Source of the DNA: Zingiber officinale
Lineage: Eukaryota; Streptophyta; Magnoliopsida; Zingiberales; Zingiberaceae
Assembly: GCF_018446385.1 (NCBI RefSeq)
Contig: NC_056000.1
Coordinates: 76,952,688 to 77,016,687, forward strand
Direction of reading: 5' to 3'
Length of the DNA: 64,000 nt
The notes beneath the pieces were generated by a model. It searched no databases. It saw nothing but the letters and a program-made list of their open reading frames with translations, and had not been told where the DNA came from. Both the position numbers and the translations under genes were made by a program. Of the stretch, positions 12,601 through 23,099 are shown piece by piece (positions within the stretch are counted from its first letter, which is position 1; each line of letters starts with the position of its first letter).

Positions 12601-15600
12601 GATCGAATGTTTTAGAGATGAACCTTGAAAGTGCGGTGATCCATCCGATCAACCATTGGGCCTCCTTCAAATTGTGAGGCGGAGGCATGTCTTGCAGGGC
12701 TTTTATCTTACTCGGATTTGCCTCGATCCCTCGCTCGATCACGATATACCCGAGAAAACGATTGTTCCTTGTGCCGAATAGGCACTTGCTGGGATTCAGC
12801 TTTATTCCATAGGTTCTCAAAGTTTGGAATGTCTCCTCGACGTCTGCACAGAGGCCGGTCACTCAGAGGGATTTTATTAGTATGTCATCGACATAGACCT
12901 CCATGTTTCGGCCGATCTACCTACGGAACACTTTATTCATTAGCCTTTGGTAGGTTGCTCCGATGTTCTTCAGTCAGAACGGCATGATGTTGTAGCAATA
13001 GGTTCTGTCGACCATGATGAAACTAACCTTTTCTTGATCTTCTCGGACGAGCGACACTTGGTGGTAGCCTTGGTATGCATCGAGCATACATATTAATTCG
13101 TAGCCCGCTGTGTAGTCCACCATTTGGTCTATCTGAGGCAACAAATAGAAGTCCTTTGGGCATACCTTATTTAAGTCACAGAAGTCGATGTAGACCCGTC
13201 ATTTATTGCTTGATTTAGAGACTAATACTAAGTTAGCGAGCCAACTCGGGAATTGGACTTCCCGTATATGGCCGACCTCCAGTAATTTTTCTATCTCCGT
13301 CTGGATGATCAAATTCTGCTCCGGGCTGAAGTCTCTCATCTTCTGTTTAATCGGCCAGGAGTCCGGTCGGACATGTAGCTTGTGCTGAGGCACGCTCGAA
13401 GAAATGCGAGACAATTCGTGCATCACCAAGCGAGCACGTAATAGTTTCGTCTGAGGTAGGCGACTAACTCTGCTTTTTTCTCGCTCTTTAGATCGGGGGC
13501 GATAAAGGTTGTTGTCTCCGATCGGTTTGGATGGATCTGGACCTCCTCCTTCTCATCGTAGATTAGAGCAGGAGGCTTCTCCATGATAGCGCTCACCTCC
13601 AAGTGCGGTGTCTTCTGGGCGGTTCATGCTTCCGTTCTGACCATCTCGACGTAGCAACGTTGAGCAGCCAATTGATCGCCTCTGACCTCACCCACCTCGT
13701 CCCCTACCGGGAACTTGATCTTCTGGCAGAAAGTGGATACCACCGCTCGGAACTCATTCAGCGTCAGGTGGCCCAGAATGACGTTGTAGGCTGACGGCGC
13801 ATCCACCATGATGAAATTTATCGTCCATGTTCTCTTCAACGGCTCGTCCCCGAGCGAGACGGCCAAACGCAGTTGGCCGATCGGCAACACTTGGTTGTCA
13901 GTGAACCCGTAGAGTGGAGTCGTCATGGGCAGTAAATTGCTATGGTCGATTTGTAGTTGATCGAACACTTTCTTGAATATAATGTTCACCGAGCTTCCTG
14001 TGTCAACAAAGGTACGGTCAATAACATAATTAGCTATTACCGCTCAGATAATCAGGGCGCCATCAAGGGGGATCTCTACCCCCTCCATATCCTTCGGGCT
14101 GAAGCTGATCTCAGGTCCTTTGGCCTTCTCCTTGCTGCAACCGACCGCGTGAATTTCAATCCGCCGAGCGTGCAACTTTCTTGCTCGATTGGAATCACCA
14201 CAGGTCGGCCCCCCGACGATCATTCCTATTTCACCTCGAGTGGCGTTGCTCCTATTTTCTTCCTCTCGAGCTGAGGGTCGTCTCTGTTCGGCCTGCTCCC
14301 GAACAAGACTTGGATTCTTCCGTTGTTGAAATTGATTGCGGCGTAGTTCAACCTCTATCCTTTTGCCTTCCCTTCGCCCAACTGATCGACGCCTATATTT
14401 CCAATCGGACGATGGTGACTGATGATACTGCCTTCTTGGGGTTGGTCTGTTAGCAGGTAGCAGTCCCGGATATTATGAGTCATCGACTGATGGAAAGAGT
14501 AAAATATCGGCGTCCATATTTTGCCCCTAGAGGCTTTTGGGAGTCCGGCCCCAATGTGCTGCATGACATGCATCCTAGGCTCGTGTTGTGATCGAGTTCC
14601 TCCGGATCGGGGTCCTATAGGAAGCTAATGGTTGTTCAGTTGACGTCGCTCGGACGCCACCGCTGGTTCGGTGGGTGCCTCTTTTTTCCTGATTGCTTGG
14701 GCTTCTTCGGCATTGATGTATTCATTGTCCCTTTTTTATAGATGGCCAAAGTTCTTTGGTGGCTTCCGGATGAGTGACCGGAAGAATTCTCCTTCAGCGA
14801 GCCCCTGAGTGAAAGTGTTTACCAATACATCCGAGGAGATAGCCAGGATGTCGATCGCCACCTGACTGAAGCCTTGGATATATGCCCTTAAGGTCTCTCG
14901 GGGCCTTGCTTCAGTGAGAATAAATTTACGCTTGTCTTCTGGTGGCGGCGACTGCTAGCAAAGTGATGGAAGAAGACCGCTCGGAAGTCTTTGAAGCCGT
15001 GGATCGAGTCGCTCGGTAAACGTTTGAACTAGCATTGTGTTGATCCAGATAACATGGTAAGGAAGACTCGGCATTTTACCCCATCTGTGTATTGTATTGG
15101 TGCAGCGTGGCGACGTTGTCAAATTTGGCCAGGTGGTCGTCGGGGTCGGTCGCCCCATTATATTCGCCAATTGTCAATGAGGTGTAGTGGTTTGGCAGAG
15201 GGCCATTTAGAATCCCCTCTGAAAACTGTTGATTGACCCGTTCGGGCGAGTCGTCCTCCCTGGGTTTTCTTTTTCTTGTGTTTCGAACGGGTGCCTCATC
15301 AGAGAATGATCCCCGATCTTTATCCACGCAACCCCTCTCAGCTGGAGCCCATAACAGGGCTGCACATTAGGGGCTTCCCTATAGGTGCCAATCGACATCT
15401 TGCTCAGTTCTCGAGCGGAGTGTTGTTCAGCTGACCACCCCACTATTGAGGCTGTAGGTTCTTGCACTTGACGATCAGCCAACTCTTGTTGTTGTTGCTC
15501 TACTATCTTTGCCGCCCAGGCTTATATTAGCGTGTCGAGCTCGTCTTGCATCAGCGTTACCGTCGTGAATCGTCCAGCGTTTTCCATCTTCTCGTTCGGA

Positions 15601-18600
15601 TGCAGGCTACGTTCTCATAGACGGTGCCAAAATGATCCTGTCCGAAGGTGCGAAGCTAGAAAGCCGGGGAGGTGGTAGTTCCTCTGATGGGATGAAGACC
15701 TCGCTCCTTTCTGCAAAACAAAAACCAAAACCAGGGAAGGGGTCCCTGGCGTTAGCCCTCCGACACTCAAGTAATAAACAGAAAAAAAAGAGAGTGAAAG
15801 TATTAGGGACAAAGATCTATCTTGCCTTTCTTTGTACCTGGCAAACCCTTTTATACCTTTCTCGGTGACCCTCCATCTTTCCTGATTTAATGATATTAAT
15901 TGCCAACGGAAGACATCTTTATCTTGGCTGCTTCTTATTTAATGATAGATGGAGTGTTTTCTTTTGTCTTCTCCTTCCCCTATTAATTATCTCGAGTCGG
16001 ACGAGTGGCCCGCTCGGTTCGGGCTTCTGGCCCACTCAACTTGCTCTTTTGCCGCCCTGGTTTACTAGTCACTGGTTCACTCAGATGGCCGACCGGACAA
16101 TGATCCTTTTGATCGGCCCATCTGGTTCGGACTTCTGGTCCGCTCAACTTGCTAACTTGCTCTTTTGCCGCCCTGGTTAACCAGTCACTGGTTCACTCAG
16201 ATGGTCGACCGGACAATGATCCTTCCGATCGGCCCGTCCGGCTTAAGCTTCTGGCTCGCTCAACTTGCTCTCTTACCACCTTGGTTGACCAGTCACTGGT
16301 TCACTCAAATGGTCGACCGGACAATGATCCTTCCGATCGGCCGATAAACCGCTTCCCGCTTGAGCACGACCAAGTTTTAAGCTCTGGTGTAGACCATCTT
16401 AACTTTAACCTATTATATGGCAATTTATCCATACTAGATAGATTCTTTTTATCATCGCATCATAGATAAACCAGAAAAAGAAAAGGGGGGCGATCCAGAT
16501 CTTCCTATGCGAAAAGGAAAACAATATCTCACTATTTTAAAATATTCATAGGGAAAAATAATTTCTTACCTGGTCCCAGAATTGATGTGACTGGGATGAA
16601 AAGTTCCAGGTGCAGGAATAACATTGACTGTATGGCAGCTGGAGATTCCACAAGCCATTGCGTCATGGGGCTGACCTGTAACTGGCATTGGCATTGGGTG
16701 CTGAGGAAGAATAGGATATCCCATGGGCAAATTGACTGCGCTGCAAATGTGATAATTAAGCTTTGTGTTCTACAAAAGCAATATGGCAGACGGAAAGAAA
16801 GAGCAACTCATCTTAGTCTTATTATTTGGGGAAAGCAACAAAAATCATATCCTTCTATTGAATTCTATCCAAAGCTATACGAACATACCAACGAGTGTTC
16901 TATTTGATCTTCCTCTTAACCTCTTATTCATTCAGCTTGTCTAACTATAAATTCTATCCATCATCTTCAAACATATTGTTTACACCATTATAACTTATTT
17001 CCTTTTATTTTATCATATTGTGGAGCAACCCTCATGTTCCTAGATAGTAGTGTTTTTTATTTTATTTTAGATATGTTTCATTACTGCTACTACCCACCAT
17101 AAAGTCCATCAGATTATAACACAACCTTATAAATTTTTCCTTATCTCTCTATCTATATCTTTAATATTTCTTTATTGTTGAATAATAAATCTTAGTCGAC
17201 CATTAGTCATTTACAGACCATGCATATATCCTTCCTGGAAAGAGAAAAGAATAAGCATCCATATGATCTTGATCTGTGTGGAGTGAAAAAGACATACTAG
17301 ATCTGACTTCTAACATCAATAAAAGACTTGTTTTTGATAATAGATATCTAAAACTCTTGTAAATTTTTCGGAATTTATTTATTTTAACATTTCTCATAGC
17401 AATTTTTCCTTATTATCCAAACTACATTTTAGTTATGCTTAACTTATATCTTTGGCTCATAATGTTTCTCCATTCTTCTATCTTTGAATTTAATCTATTT
17501 ACGCACTATCAATTGGAGCATTATCGCAATGAGAGTTCAAAGGAATCAATCAAATAAATTACCTGGCATAGGGTGAATCGCATTTTGAATAGGAGCCAAT
17601 GGAATCTTAGACTGGACAGGATACTTCATCAGATGGTACTGGTGCTTGAGCAAATGATTGAACAGAATGATTTGCTTCTTCAATTTTAGTCTTATATAAT
17701 AGGCTCTGAAAAATTCCGAGTTTTCTTCTTCCAATTTCTTCCATACTGACAAAACATAAAGTAAATAATAAGATATCATTAGTAGTCTACGATCAAGGCA
17801 TATGGTTATGAGTATTATTATTCACAACCCAAGAATTACAAATTGGTTATATCAATTTATAACAAATTTTAAGATTTTAGGTTTAAAATGCATACCTAGA
17901 GTTGTGAAACTAGGTTCTATCCTAGCTCGATTAGACAATATGCGAACTACCTCCCCTCTGTTCATATACAGTTGTAGACATCGTTCAATCAAGTTTTGCA
18001 CCTGAAAAAGAAGTGAATGAGATAGGAAATAAGCCATGAACAACCAATGACTGTGTTCATGCTATCTTTGCAGAATGTTCTTAATTGATAAAACTAAATA
18101 ATAGAACCAGCAACGAGCTGCCTCACCAGTTCAATGTCATCACGACGAACCTTGCTAGTGTTACTGCTTGCATTGGAAACTGAAGCAGAATCTTCTATAG
18201 GAGCTTCAACAAGTGGAGCATGTTGATAGTCACCTAGTAAATCATGCGCAGCTTCAGGCGATGGCTGTCCTTCTCCATGATGGCGATCCTGCAGAAAATT
18301 CCCTTGAGAAATTTCTAAAGATAAAAATAAGCTAAAATGACAAGGTATCCTCAGGGATACAATCTGAAAGAGATCTTATTCCATTATGGTCTTATCCTTC
18401 TCTTTCACCTGCCATATTGTAATCCGGAGCATTCCACTTTTAACATGTTCATGCGATAAACTTAATTTATTTCTACAGAAATGATTATTGTTTTGTTGGG
18501 CAGAGGTGTTGCTATTGCGGTCATCCGTTCATATGAAAACAAATACTAAATGAAAGTGAAACTATTTGTTAGTGAGATTTTGTTAAGATTAGAAATGACA

Positions 18601-18625
18601 AAGTTTTCACCTGCGAAGCCTGCAT
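629..18625 (-). CDS. Plant-specific A_thal_3526 (TIGR01589) domain protein, 8 coding exons, complete
   Basis: Coding exons on the minus strand: 18611-18625, 18127-18288, 17896-18001, 17563-17745, 16570-16735, 1467-1768, 810-899 and 629-696. Every intron is GT-AG, and the exon lengths sum to 1092 bp, in frame, for 363 aa. The start (MQASQ) was chosen because it splices in phase to the next exon and lies just after an acceptor-bounded leader exon. Residues about 60-127 form the plant domain: VQNLIERCLQLYM, then WKKLEEENSEFFRAYYIRLK. A Met/Pro-rich linker follows (MACGISSCH motif near residue 186), then an FPFTP motif, WNFSLSELT near residue 298, and the conserved tail GSPFLPSDSDILL (321-333), ending SDEEKS. 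Known family members are of uncharacterised function; the domain looks helical and charged. I infer an intracellular, possibly regulatory role but cannot assign one. The fifth coding intron (1769-16569) holds a 14.5-kb nested retroelement. All exons are open, so the gene looks functional if that intron is spliced. Confidence 0.92.
2002..2683 (-). repeat. 3' LTR of the Tat element
   Basis: Homologous over its length to 15633-16462; on the minus strand it begins TGATGCAGC and ends GGACAGGATCA. It contains two copies of a unit around ACCAGTCACTGGTTCACTCA, whereas the other LTR has three, which explains its shorter length (682 versus 830 bp). Confidence 0.82.
3153..5712 (+). pseudogene. Antisense additional ORF (aORF) of the Tat element, PF04195-like plus coiled coil
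   Basis: The plus strand, opposite to gag-pol, encodes a region matching the 'putative gypsy type transposon' family (PF04195 as I recall it). The block at about 3560-3900 has the pattern of a hydrophobic VHPFFFAV stretch, then RLLCGVVVLFRL, LFHYFYY and SSNKH. Downstream, 5224-5560 encodes a Lys/Glu/Leu-rich coiled coil. Tat elements are known to carry such an extra ORF in antisense between pol and the 3' LTR, and its role is unknown. This copy is a broken fossil, interrupted in several places. Confidence 0.7.
5964..6444. repeat. Tandem array of a 37-bp unit, 13 copies, inside the Tat element
   Basis: The phrase GGGTTTAAGGTCG recurs with an exact 37-bp period from 5964 to the last start at 6408, giving 13 units with no length slippage. 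Units differ by point changes (for example TCGACCGTTGGTGAAGACAT versus TCGATTGTTGGTGAAGACAT), and the last unit is degenerate. It lies between the antisense ORF and the integrase end of pol. Confidence 0.92.
6560..7660 (-). pseudogene. Tat integrase region, broken
   Basis: Minus-strand frames show integrase features: a core segment with FDQWGMDIV and VAVDYFSKWVE-like motifs (about 7250-7390), a TPKEATGMTPFHLVYGGE-like segment (about 6890-6960), and an upstream zinc-binding part near 7430-7600. These are standard Ty3/Gypsy integrase landmarks. The region has several breaks and no product is expected. Confidence 0.82.
7661..8155 (-). pseudogene. Second RNase H (aRNH-type) region of the Tat element, interrupted by nested element A
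   Basis: The minus-strand frame at 7900-8139 reads TNNEVEYEVLIAGLQAAR and IHSDSQLAAQQ, the hallmark of the extra RNase H domain found in Tat elements. The nested Copia element begins at 8161 after a 5-bp target duplication, so the domain is split and resumes at about 12023. Confidence 0.75.
8161..9035 (+). repeat. 5' LTR of element A
   Basis: 875 bp, TGTTGAAACC to CCAACA. Near its 3' end is the motif GGCTATTCA followed by a C-run and TTCTAG (8992-9015), shared with elements B, W and Z. A TATA-like ATAAATACAG sits near 8687-8696. Confidence 0.9.
9038..9049 (+). other. Primer-binding site of element A
   Basis: TGGTATCAGAGC starts two bases after the 5' LTR and is complementary to the 3' end of plant initiator tRNA-Met, the usual Copia primer. 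Confidence 0.88.
9093..10540 (+). pseudogene. Gag-like region of element A (UBN2 type), broken
   Basis: The first open frame (9093-9914) has the Copia gag look: FEGEFASWKKLMQVFF, then LWEKFLELHEG and LARRNLLRNQL. Further on (9980-10177) is a Ser/Asp/Glu-rich acidic segment starting MWDDTSSESEIEAF. The related copy B (41482-42051) shows a zinc-knuckle-like CYHYNEEGYVKDNC between these parts. Coding similarity fades after about 10540. No pol follows. It has a small number of breaks. Confidence 0.75.
11127..12017 (+). repeat. 3' LTR of element A
   Basis: 891 bp, TGTTGGAACC to CCAACA, homologous to 8161-9035 along its whole length, with the same C-run motif at about 11976-11997. Confidence 0.9.
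12023..13560 (-). pseudogene. Tat reverse transcriptase and first RNase H region, broken
   Basis: The minus-strand frame at 12194-12862 contains the RT thumb (LNPSKCLFG, FLGYIV) and the RNase H segment (ERPMYFLSHIL, KLAYALVLAARRLR). The frame at 13199-13429 contains the start of RT (LLEVGHIREVQFPSWLANLVLV). The region is broken several times. Confidence 0.83.
13561..15560 (-). pseudogene. Tat gag and protease region, broken
   Basis: Gag starts near 15482 on the minus strand. Frames at 15076-15327 (GEYNGATDPDDHLAKF, a Tat gag landmark) and 14955-15170 follow, and the 13624-13989 segment contains DAPSAYNVILGHLTLNEFRAV, typical of the protease-to-RT junction. The region has multiple breaks and no intact product. 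Confidence 0.78.
15633..16462 (-). repeat. 5' LTR of the Tat element
   Basis: Partner of the LTR at 2002-2683. It is longer because an internal unit of about 110 bp (CAACTTGCTCTTTTGCCGCC followed by the CACTGGTTCACTCA phrase) is present three times. The sequence just inside (15616-15632) is the Tat-type primer-binding region on the minus strand. Confidence 0.82.
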
Positions 18626-18746
18626 TTCAGCTCAGCCTGAGCATGATAATGAAGCTTAACTCATGTGACTTACAAGGACTGAAGGATAGACCGAGATTTG
18701 TTACTGCCCTGGAGATTCAGTACTAATCATGCTCTGTAGCTACTGC
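18611..18746 (-). other. Leader exon of the A_thal_3526 gene with upstream AUGs
   Basis: On the minus strand an acceptor (TTGCTTCACAG, ending at 18747) opens an exon that runs to the donor at 18610 and includes the chosen start codon at 18623-18625. Short upstream AUGs are present, one followed directly by a stop (about 18722). This suggests a spliced 5' UTR whose small upstream frames could damp translation. The first leader exon probably lies further up, near 19.9-20.1 kb, but I could not fix it. Confidence 0.5.
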
Positions 18747-20100
18747 CTGTGAAGCAATATGAATAAGATCTCAGTAAGGCTGCTGAAAATAGATGACGCA
18801 GGAAGGTAAAAGGACATCGATCCTATCTGCTGCCAACATAAAAAGCAAATCAAATTTACGAAAAGATGTTAAACATAAATGTCATACCGTTCACATCCAA
18901 AATCAGTTGCAAAGACTCTTGTCATAGTGAACTCCCAAAAAAAAAAGTCAAGAAAACCAGCTTAACACAAGAAATTTTTGCTACAGACAAGTCTTGAAAT
19001 TTTTTTATGAATTATGACATTATCACATGACGACAAACTAAAGTTTGTACCAAGATTACTGTAGGAAATTACAAATCCAGAAGGATGATGATGCAGTAAC
19101 AGGAAATTACAAAGATAACACCTTTAAATCAGCTACTTAATCAGGTGTTATTATCCCTGAAAAGCATGTGGTTTACAAACATGAAACATTTGGCTATCGA
19201 TGTCTCCATTATCTCCTAAAAGTCTTCCCCTTGAAAAGAATTATGAGAGCAATATACGACCATACAATTATTCCCAATAACAATTGCGTGTTAAAAACAA
19301 TAGGTCGACAAGCACAATGAAGGACAATTTCAGCTCCAGAATACACTGTCAAGCAACGATTACTTCTTCTTTTTCTTTTTTTTTTTCAGTTCTGTACTGT
19401 GCACACGATACTGGTAACTGAGCTCCAAAGTGCATGCAAATTGCAAGAAATAAATTTAAAACAAATAATTTACATCTCAGGCATCAATGAACAGCGTAAC
19501 TATACAACCAACAAAAAGATGAATCTTCAACTACATATAAGATTTTTTTTGCTGCCTTCTAACAGTTCCTAATCGAAAATCATAAAAGGAGCGCCTTGAG
19601 CTCCCATCCAGCTAAAACATGGTACTAAAGTTGACAGTACGAAGCGAGAGGTGGGAAGAAAACAAGGGATTCGAACACACTACACCATCCGAAATATGTA
19701 GGAAACGCGACGTTTCATCGAATGGTTTTCAGCTATATGCGATGGGGGAAAAAGCATAAAATAATAATTTCCGATTTGCAGCTCAAGAACGCATATTGGA
19801 AACACAGCAATGGAGGAAACTGACCATTAAACAAAACGGTTGAGGAAAGAAGATGAGAAATGGGGGGGAAAATTAAGAGTTTATGGTGCTCGATCTCCTC
19901 TCTCCCCAACCAACCACGGAGGCAGAATGGTAAAGCGGCGGATAGAAAGCTCCCAGTTATACCACTTGGGCAACGACATAGATTTCCTTACGATGACAGG
20001 TTTACCTTGGACGACCATGCAACGCTGTCGTGGGGACATGAGCACGGGGAAGGTCCAATAAACCATCTCAGATTTCATGATTTCATGGCGGACTGATGTT
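18747..20100 (-). promoter_or_regulatory. Probable 5' leader intron, first exon and promoter zone of the A_thal_3526 gene
   Basis: No coding exon is visible here. The 18.75-19.8 kb part is AT-rich and intron-like. At about 19880-20090, read on the minus strand, the sequence becomes GC-balanced with CT/GA-rich runs typical of a plant 5' UTR, and a GTAAAC donor-like site sits near 20007. The overlapping frames on both strands at 19840-20114 look like chance open frames in that leader. Promoter position is inferred, not shown. Confidence 0.3.
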
Positions 20101-23063
20101 TGAGCCTGTTTCAAATTGATTTTTCATTCAGTCGAATAGGAGAACAGGGATATAAATGAACTATTAATGACCACAAATTATTTTTTTTCCAAGTAAATGG
20201 AAACTTGTGTTCTACTGGAGTTATGAAGGGTATGATTCTTATAGGACCAACATCAAATCAAAAAATGAGACTACAAATAGAGACTAGATGACTAGTCGGG
20301 ATTAAAATTAATCTCAATTAAATGAGAAAAACTAATAGTTACTTTCAAGGAACTCACTCAACCACCACGTTATCATTAAGTCACTTTTCAAACTCTGAGA
20401 AGCCTTTTAAAACTCTAAACTAAGTACACCACATAAAAAAACTGAACTAAGTGGATATCAAGTTTAAGGAGTGATATGGACGATCTTTGAGTTGGGGTCA
20501 ACGTAGAGATGTGGTGCTTCTTGGACAAACATATGAGGCTGCCAAGCACTTAGCTTTCTGAATAGGATGTTTTTCCTGGTTGGACTCGATGTAGTAATCT
20601 ATCCTTTTGCAATTTACTGTATGTTTGGATCTTAGAAATGTGTTGAATACAGCAATACCACAGAAAAAGGATTGGATATAACTGTATCTCCTCCGTGCGG
20701 TAGAAGGTATGTTGATGCCTGATCTTTAAACTATGCAAGATACCATGATATGTCATGAAATAAACTAAATTCTGTTCCGTGTGTCCTGGAACAGTCTGTC
20801 CATGTCTCTCTCAGCACAAAATAGGGTAATATGAATCTCGTGAGATGTCTTAAGTATCTGTAAAACAATAACTCCTAGTAGCAATCAGTTAGTGATCCAG
20901 TTTTTACAGATGTTGCAGGAAGATGGCTACCGCTACATATCTATCGCACAAAGGAAGTCGAGGAGAACTATCAGATATTGAATATCCTATAAGAAACCAT
21001 TTTAAAGTTAATTGGCGCATGGTCTTCGGTTCTGAATTGAGAAATTTATAGAATCTGTGTAAGAAAGGTTCAATATTGCGTCTTATCTTAATAACTGAAA
21101 ACTTGCAACACTACTGTTCTTCTGACTCCTTTATACCGCTAACGAAAAATTCAAACTTGGGAAGCGAAACATCACCAACGTTGTTAAAGTAGAGATCCTC
21201 CTTAATCTATCTCCCTCTTGAGCTGATGAAATGGACGAGTTCTTTGGTGGCCAACATGTGGCTGTCCGATCCAGAGCTCAAAGGACATGAATGAACTATT
21301 AAGTTTCTTGTGACAGACAACTCTCTGATGGATGACACTACTGAAGGCGAACACATGGACCTGGTGAAACAACCCTCATTAACACGGTAGATCGTAGTCC
21401 GGATTTCGATTGGACCACATGAAAATGGAAACAAATCGACAATAAATATATAAATAATGGTAAAGAAAGAACCTGCGCCAGCACTGACGTGACTTGTCAG
21501 GGTTAGACGAGCAATAGTTCCAAGTGCAAAGCCTGTTTGATTCTGCGAAACCTGCCAGCATCAAGAAGCGAACAAAGATTAAGTTGATTGCGCCAATCTG
21601 CTAAACCGTTGATGGGGAAGGGGAACGAAAGGCCAAAACCTGATATGGGGAAATTAAGCAGGAGGATAGTTTAATTTACATTAGAAATTCAATAAAATTA
21701 TTCACTTTCACTTCGGCAATTCTGATGTCTCTGAATCTATAAAAGCGCATAAAAACCATACTACTTTGTCCCCACACAAGATTCCGAGTTTTAATGGGAG
21801 AAAAACAAAAACTCAGCTAATCATCTTTATTCCATAAATCAGAGAATGTGAAATGAAGTAGAGTGGGAGTAGTGCCCATGTTACTTGACAGAGTTTAAAG
21901 ATATGGGGACAAAGTGGGAATCAAAAGCTAAAGAAGAAGAATCCAACACTTGCATAATTGGTGACGCCATTACTATACCATGCCAAAAGTAATGAGTTCA
22001 GAATCCTACAGATCCAACATGAATCTTTTTTCATTTATAGACCTGATCGAGCATATAAACTTTGAGTTCGAGTTCTAACTCGAGTTTTGTGTTGAGCATG
22101 CGACTGTATAATGACCCAGACCCGCTTAGCGGTCCAAGTGACCCCAAAAGGAAGGTCGCAAGTAGATGGTGCTTTTTAGAGCCTGCGTTTGGAAGCACCG
22201 TTTGCTCAGCATGTGAAGGGTTGGTTTCAGTGGAGCACTGCTTTGGAGGTGGCATTATTAGTTCACGAGCTCTTTGTCATGGCATGCGTTAGTGTTTTCT
22301 TGTGACAGATATTTTGGCCGCCGGCTATAAACTTTGTAGTCTGACGGCCATGTTGCAGCTTTCAGCATTAGACATGAAACCTCCAGTTTGCTGAGTTATC
22401 ACCATTCGCCGACGTTGGTTGTATGTCTATTTATGGATGCCAGGGCAACCAATAATTCTCAGTGCAGTTAACGCAGAGTTATCTCCAATCAACTTGAGAA
22501 TAGCAGAGAACATAGTAGACACTAGCTCATCTCAGCCATGCAGAATGATTCATCTTCATGATGAACCTTTTCTCTGCTCTGCCAGTGCCACTAAACAACA
22601 CAAGGTTTCATAATTGCTCGATTGTTATTTCTTAACTAGGTGGTACCATAGAATTCAAAAGATGAATAAAGTAACAGTGGAAAGAAAAAGGAGATTCCTA
22701 CGAAGTCTGAGGGACAATAGATTAATATCTAAATCATTCTTTTAAGTGGTGGTAAATACCTTTTCTGCTGCTGTTGGAGGCCACATATAATATAGCACCG
22801 CCAGAGACATTGCGTTGCTTGCTTCGGAGCTTTCTGCTCGGAATCAATAACGTCTCTCTTCTGCTCGGATTCTTTCTCTTGGAGCCTCAAATATTGGCAC
22901 GTAAAAAGCTCACCTTGGAGCCCTCTTCTTGGACGCCTCTGTTTCCAGTCATCATTGCTTTGTAGTGTTTTGGCCTCAAAGCTCTTGACTCTAGCTCCTT
23001 TGTAAATCTTCAAGCTCAAAACTACACTTCTTTTTTATTCGACCACCTCTCGGAAACTATTCT
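20101..23063. other. Intergenic region between the A_thal_3526 gene and the polygalacturonase gene
   Basis: About 3 kb of mixed-composition DNA separates the divergent genes. I see no exon chain, RNA gene or LTR. Short frames at 21207-21564 and 22031-22292 on either strand show no recognisable domain. The right end (about 22.7-23.06 kb) should contain the polygalacturonase promoter. Confidence 0.4.
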
Positions 23064-23098
23064 TGGAGTATATCTATATATATATATATATATAAAAA
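23064..23098. repeat. (TA)n run directly upstream of the polygalacturonase start codon
   Basis: TATCTATATATAT and further TA pairs run up to a TATAAAAAG next to the ATG at 23100. It resembles a TATA box, but it ends only two bases before the start codon, so it is either a microsatellite in the 5' UTR or the promoter of transcripts starting downstream of this ATG. Confidence 0.6.
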
Positions 23099-23099
23099 G

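Larger units (their letters stand above)
2002..16462 (-). mobile_element. Ty3/Gypsy Tat-lineage LTR retrotransposon, broken, inside a host intron
   Basis: Two LTRs in the same orientation (2002-2683 and 15633-16462) flank a minus-strand gag, RT-RNase H, a second RNase H and integrase, plus a plus-strand extra ORF between pol and the 3' LTR. Next to the right LTR the minus strand reads TTTTGGCACCGTCT, a Tat-type primer-site region. Next to the left LTR a purine tract (GAAGGGGAAGAC) precedes the LTR start. Clear LTR divergence and many breaks across gag and pol mark it as an old fossil. It carries a 3.9-kb nested element (8161-12017). A convincing target duplication was not found. Confidence 0.88.

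Noticed and set aside
21207-22292. Candidate small genes in the 20-23 kb intergenic region
   Set aside because: Frames under 80 codons, no domains, no splice chain, and frames open on both strands.
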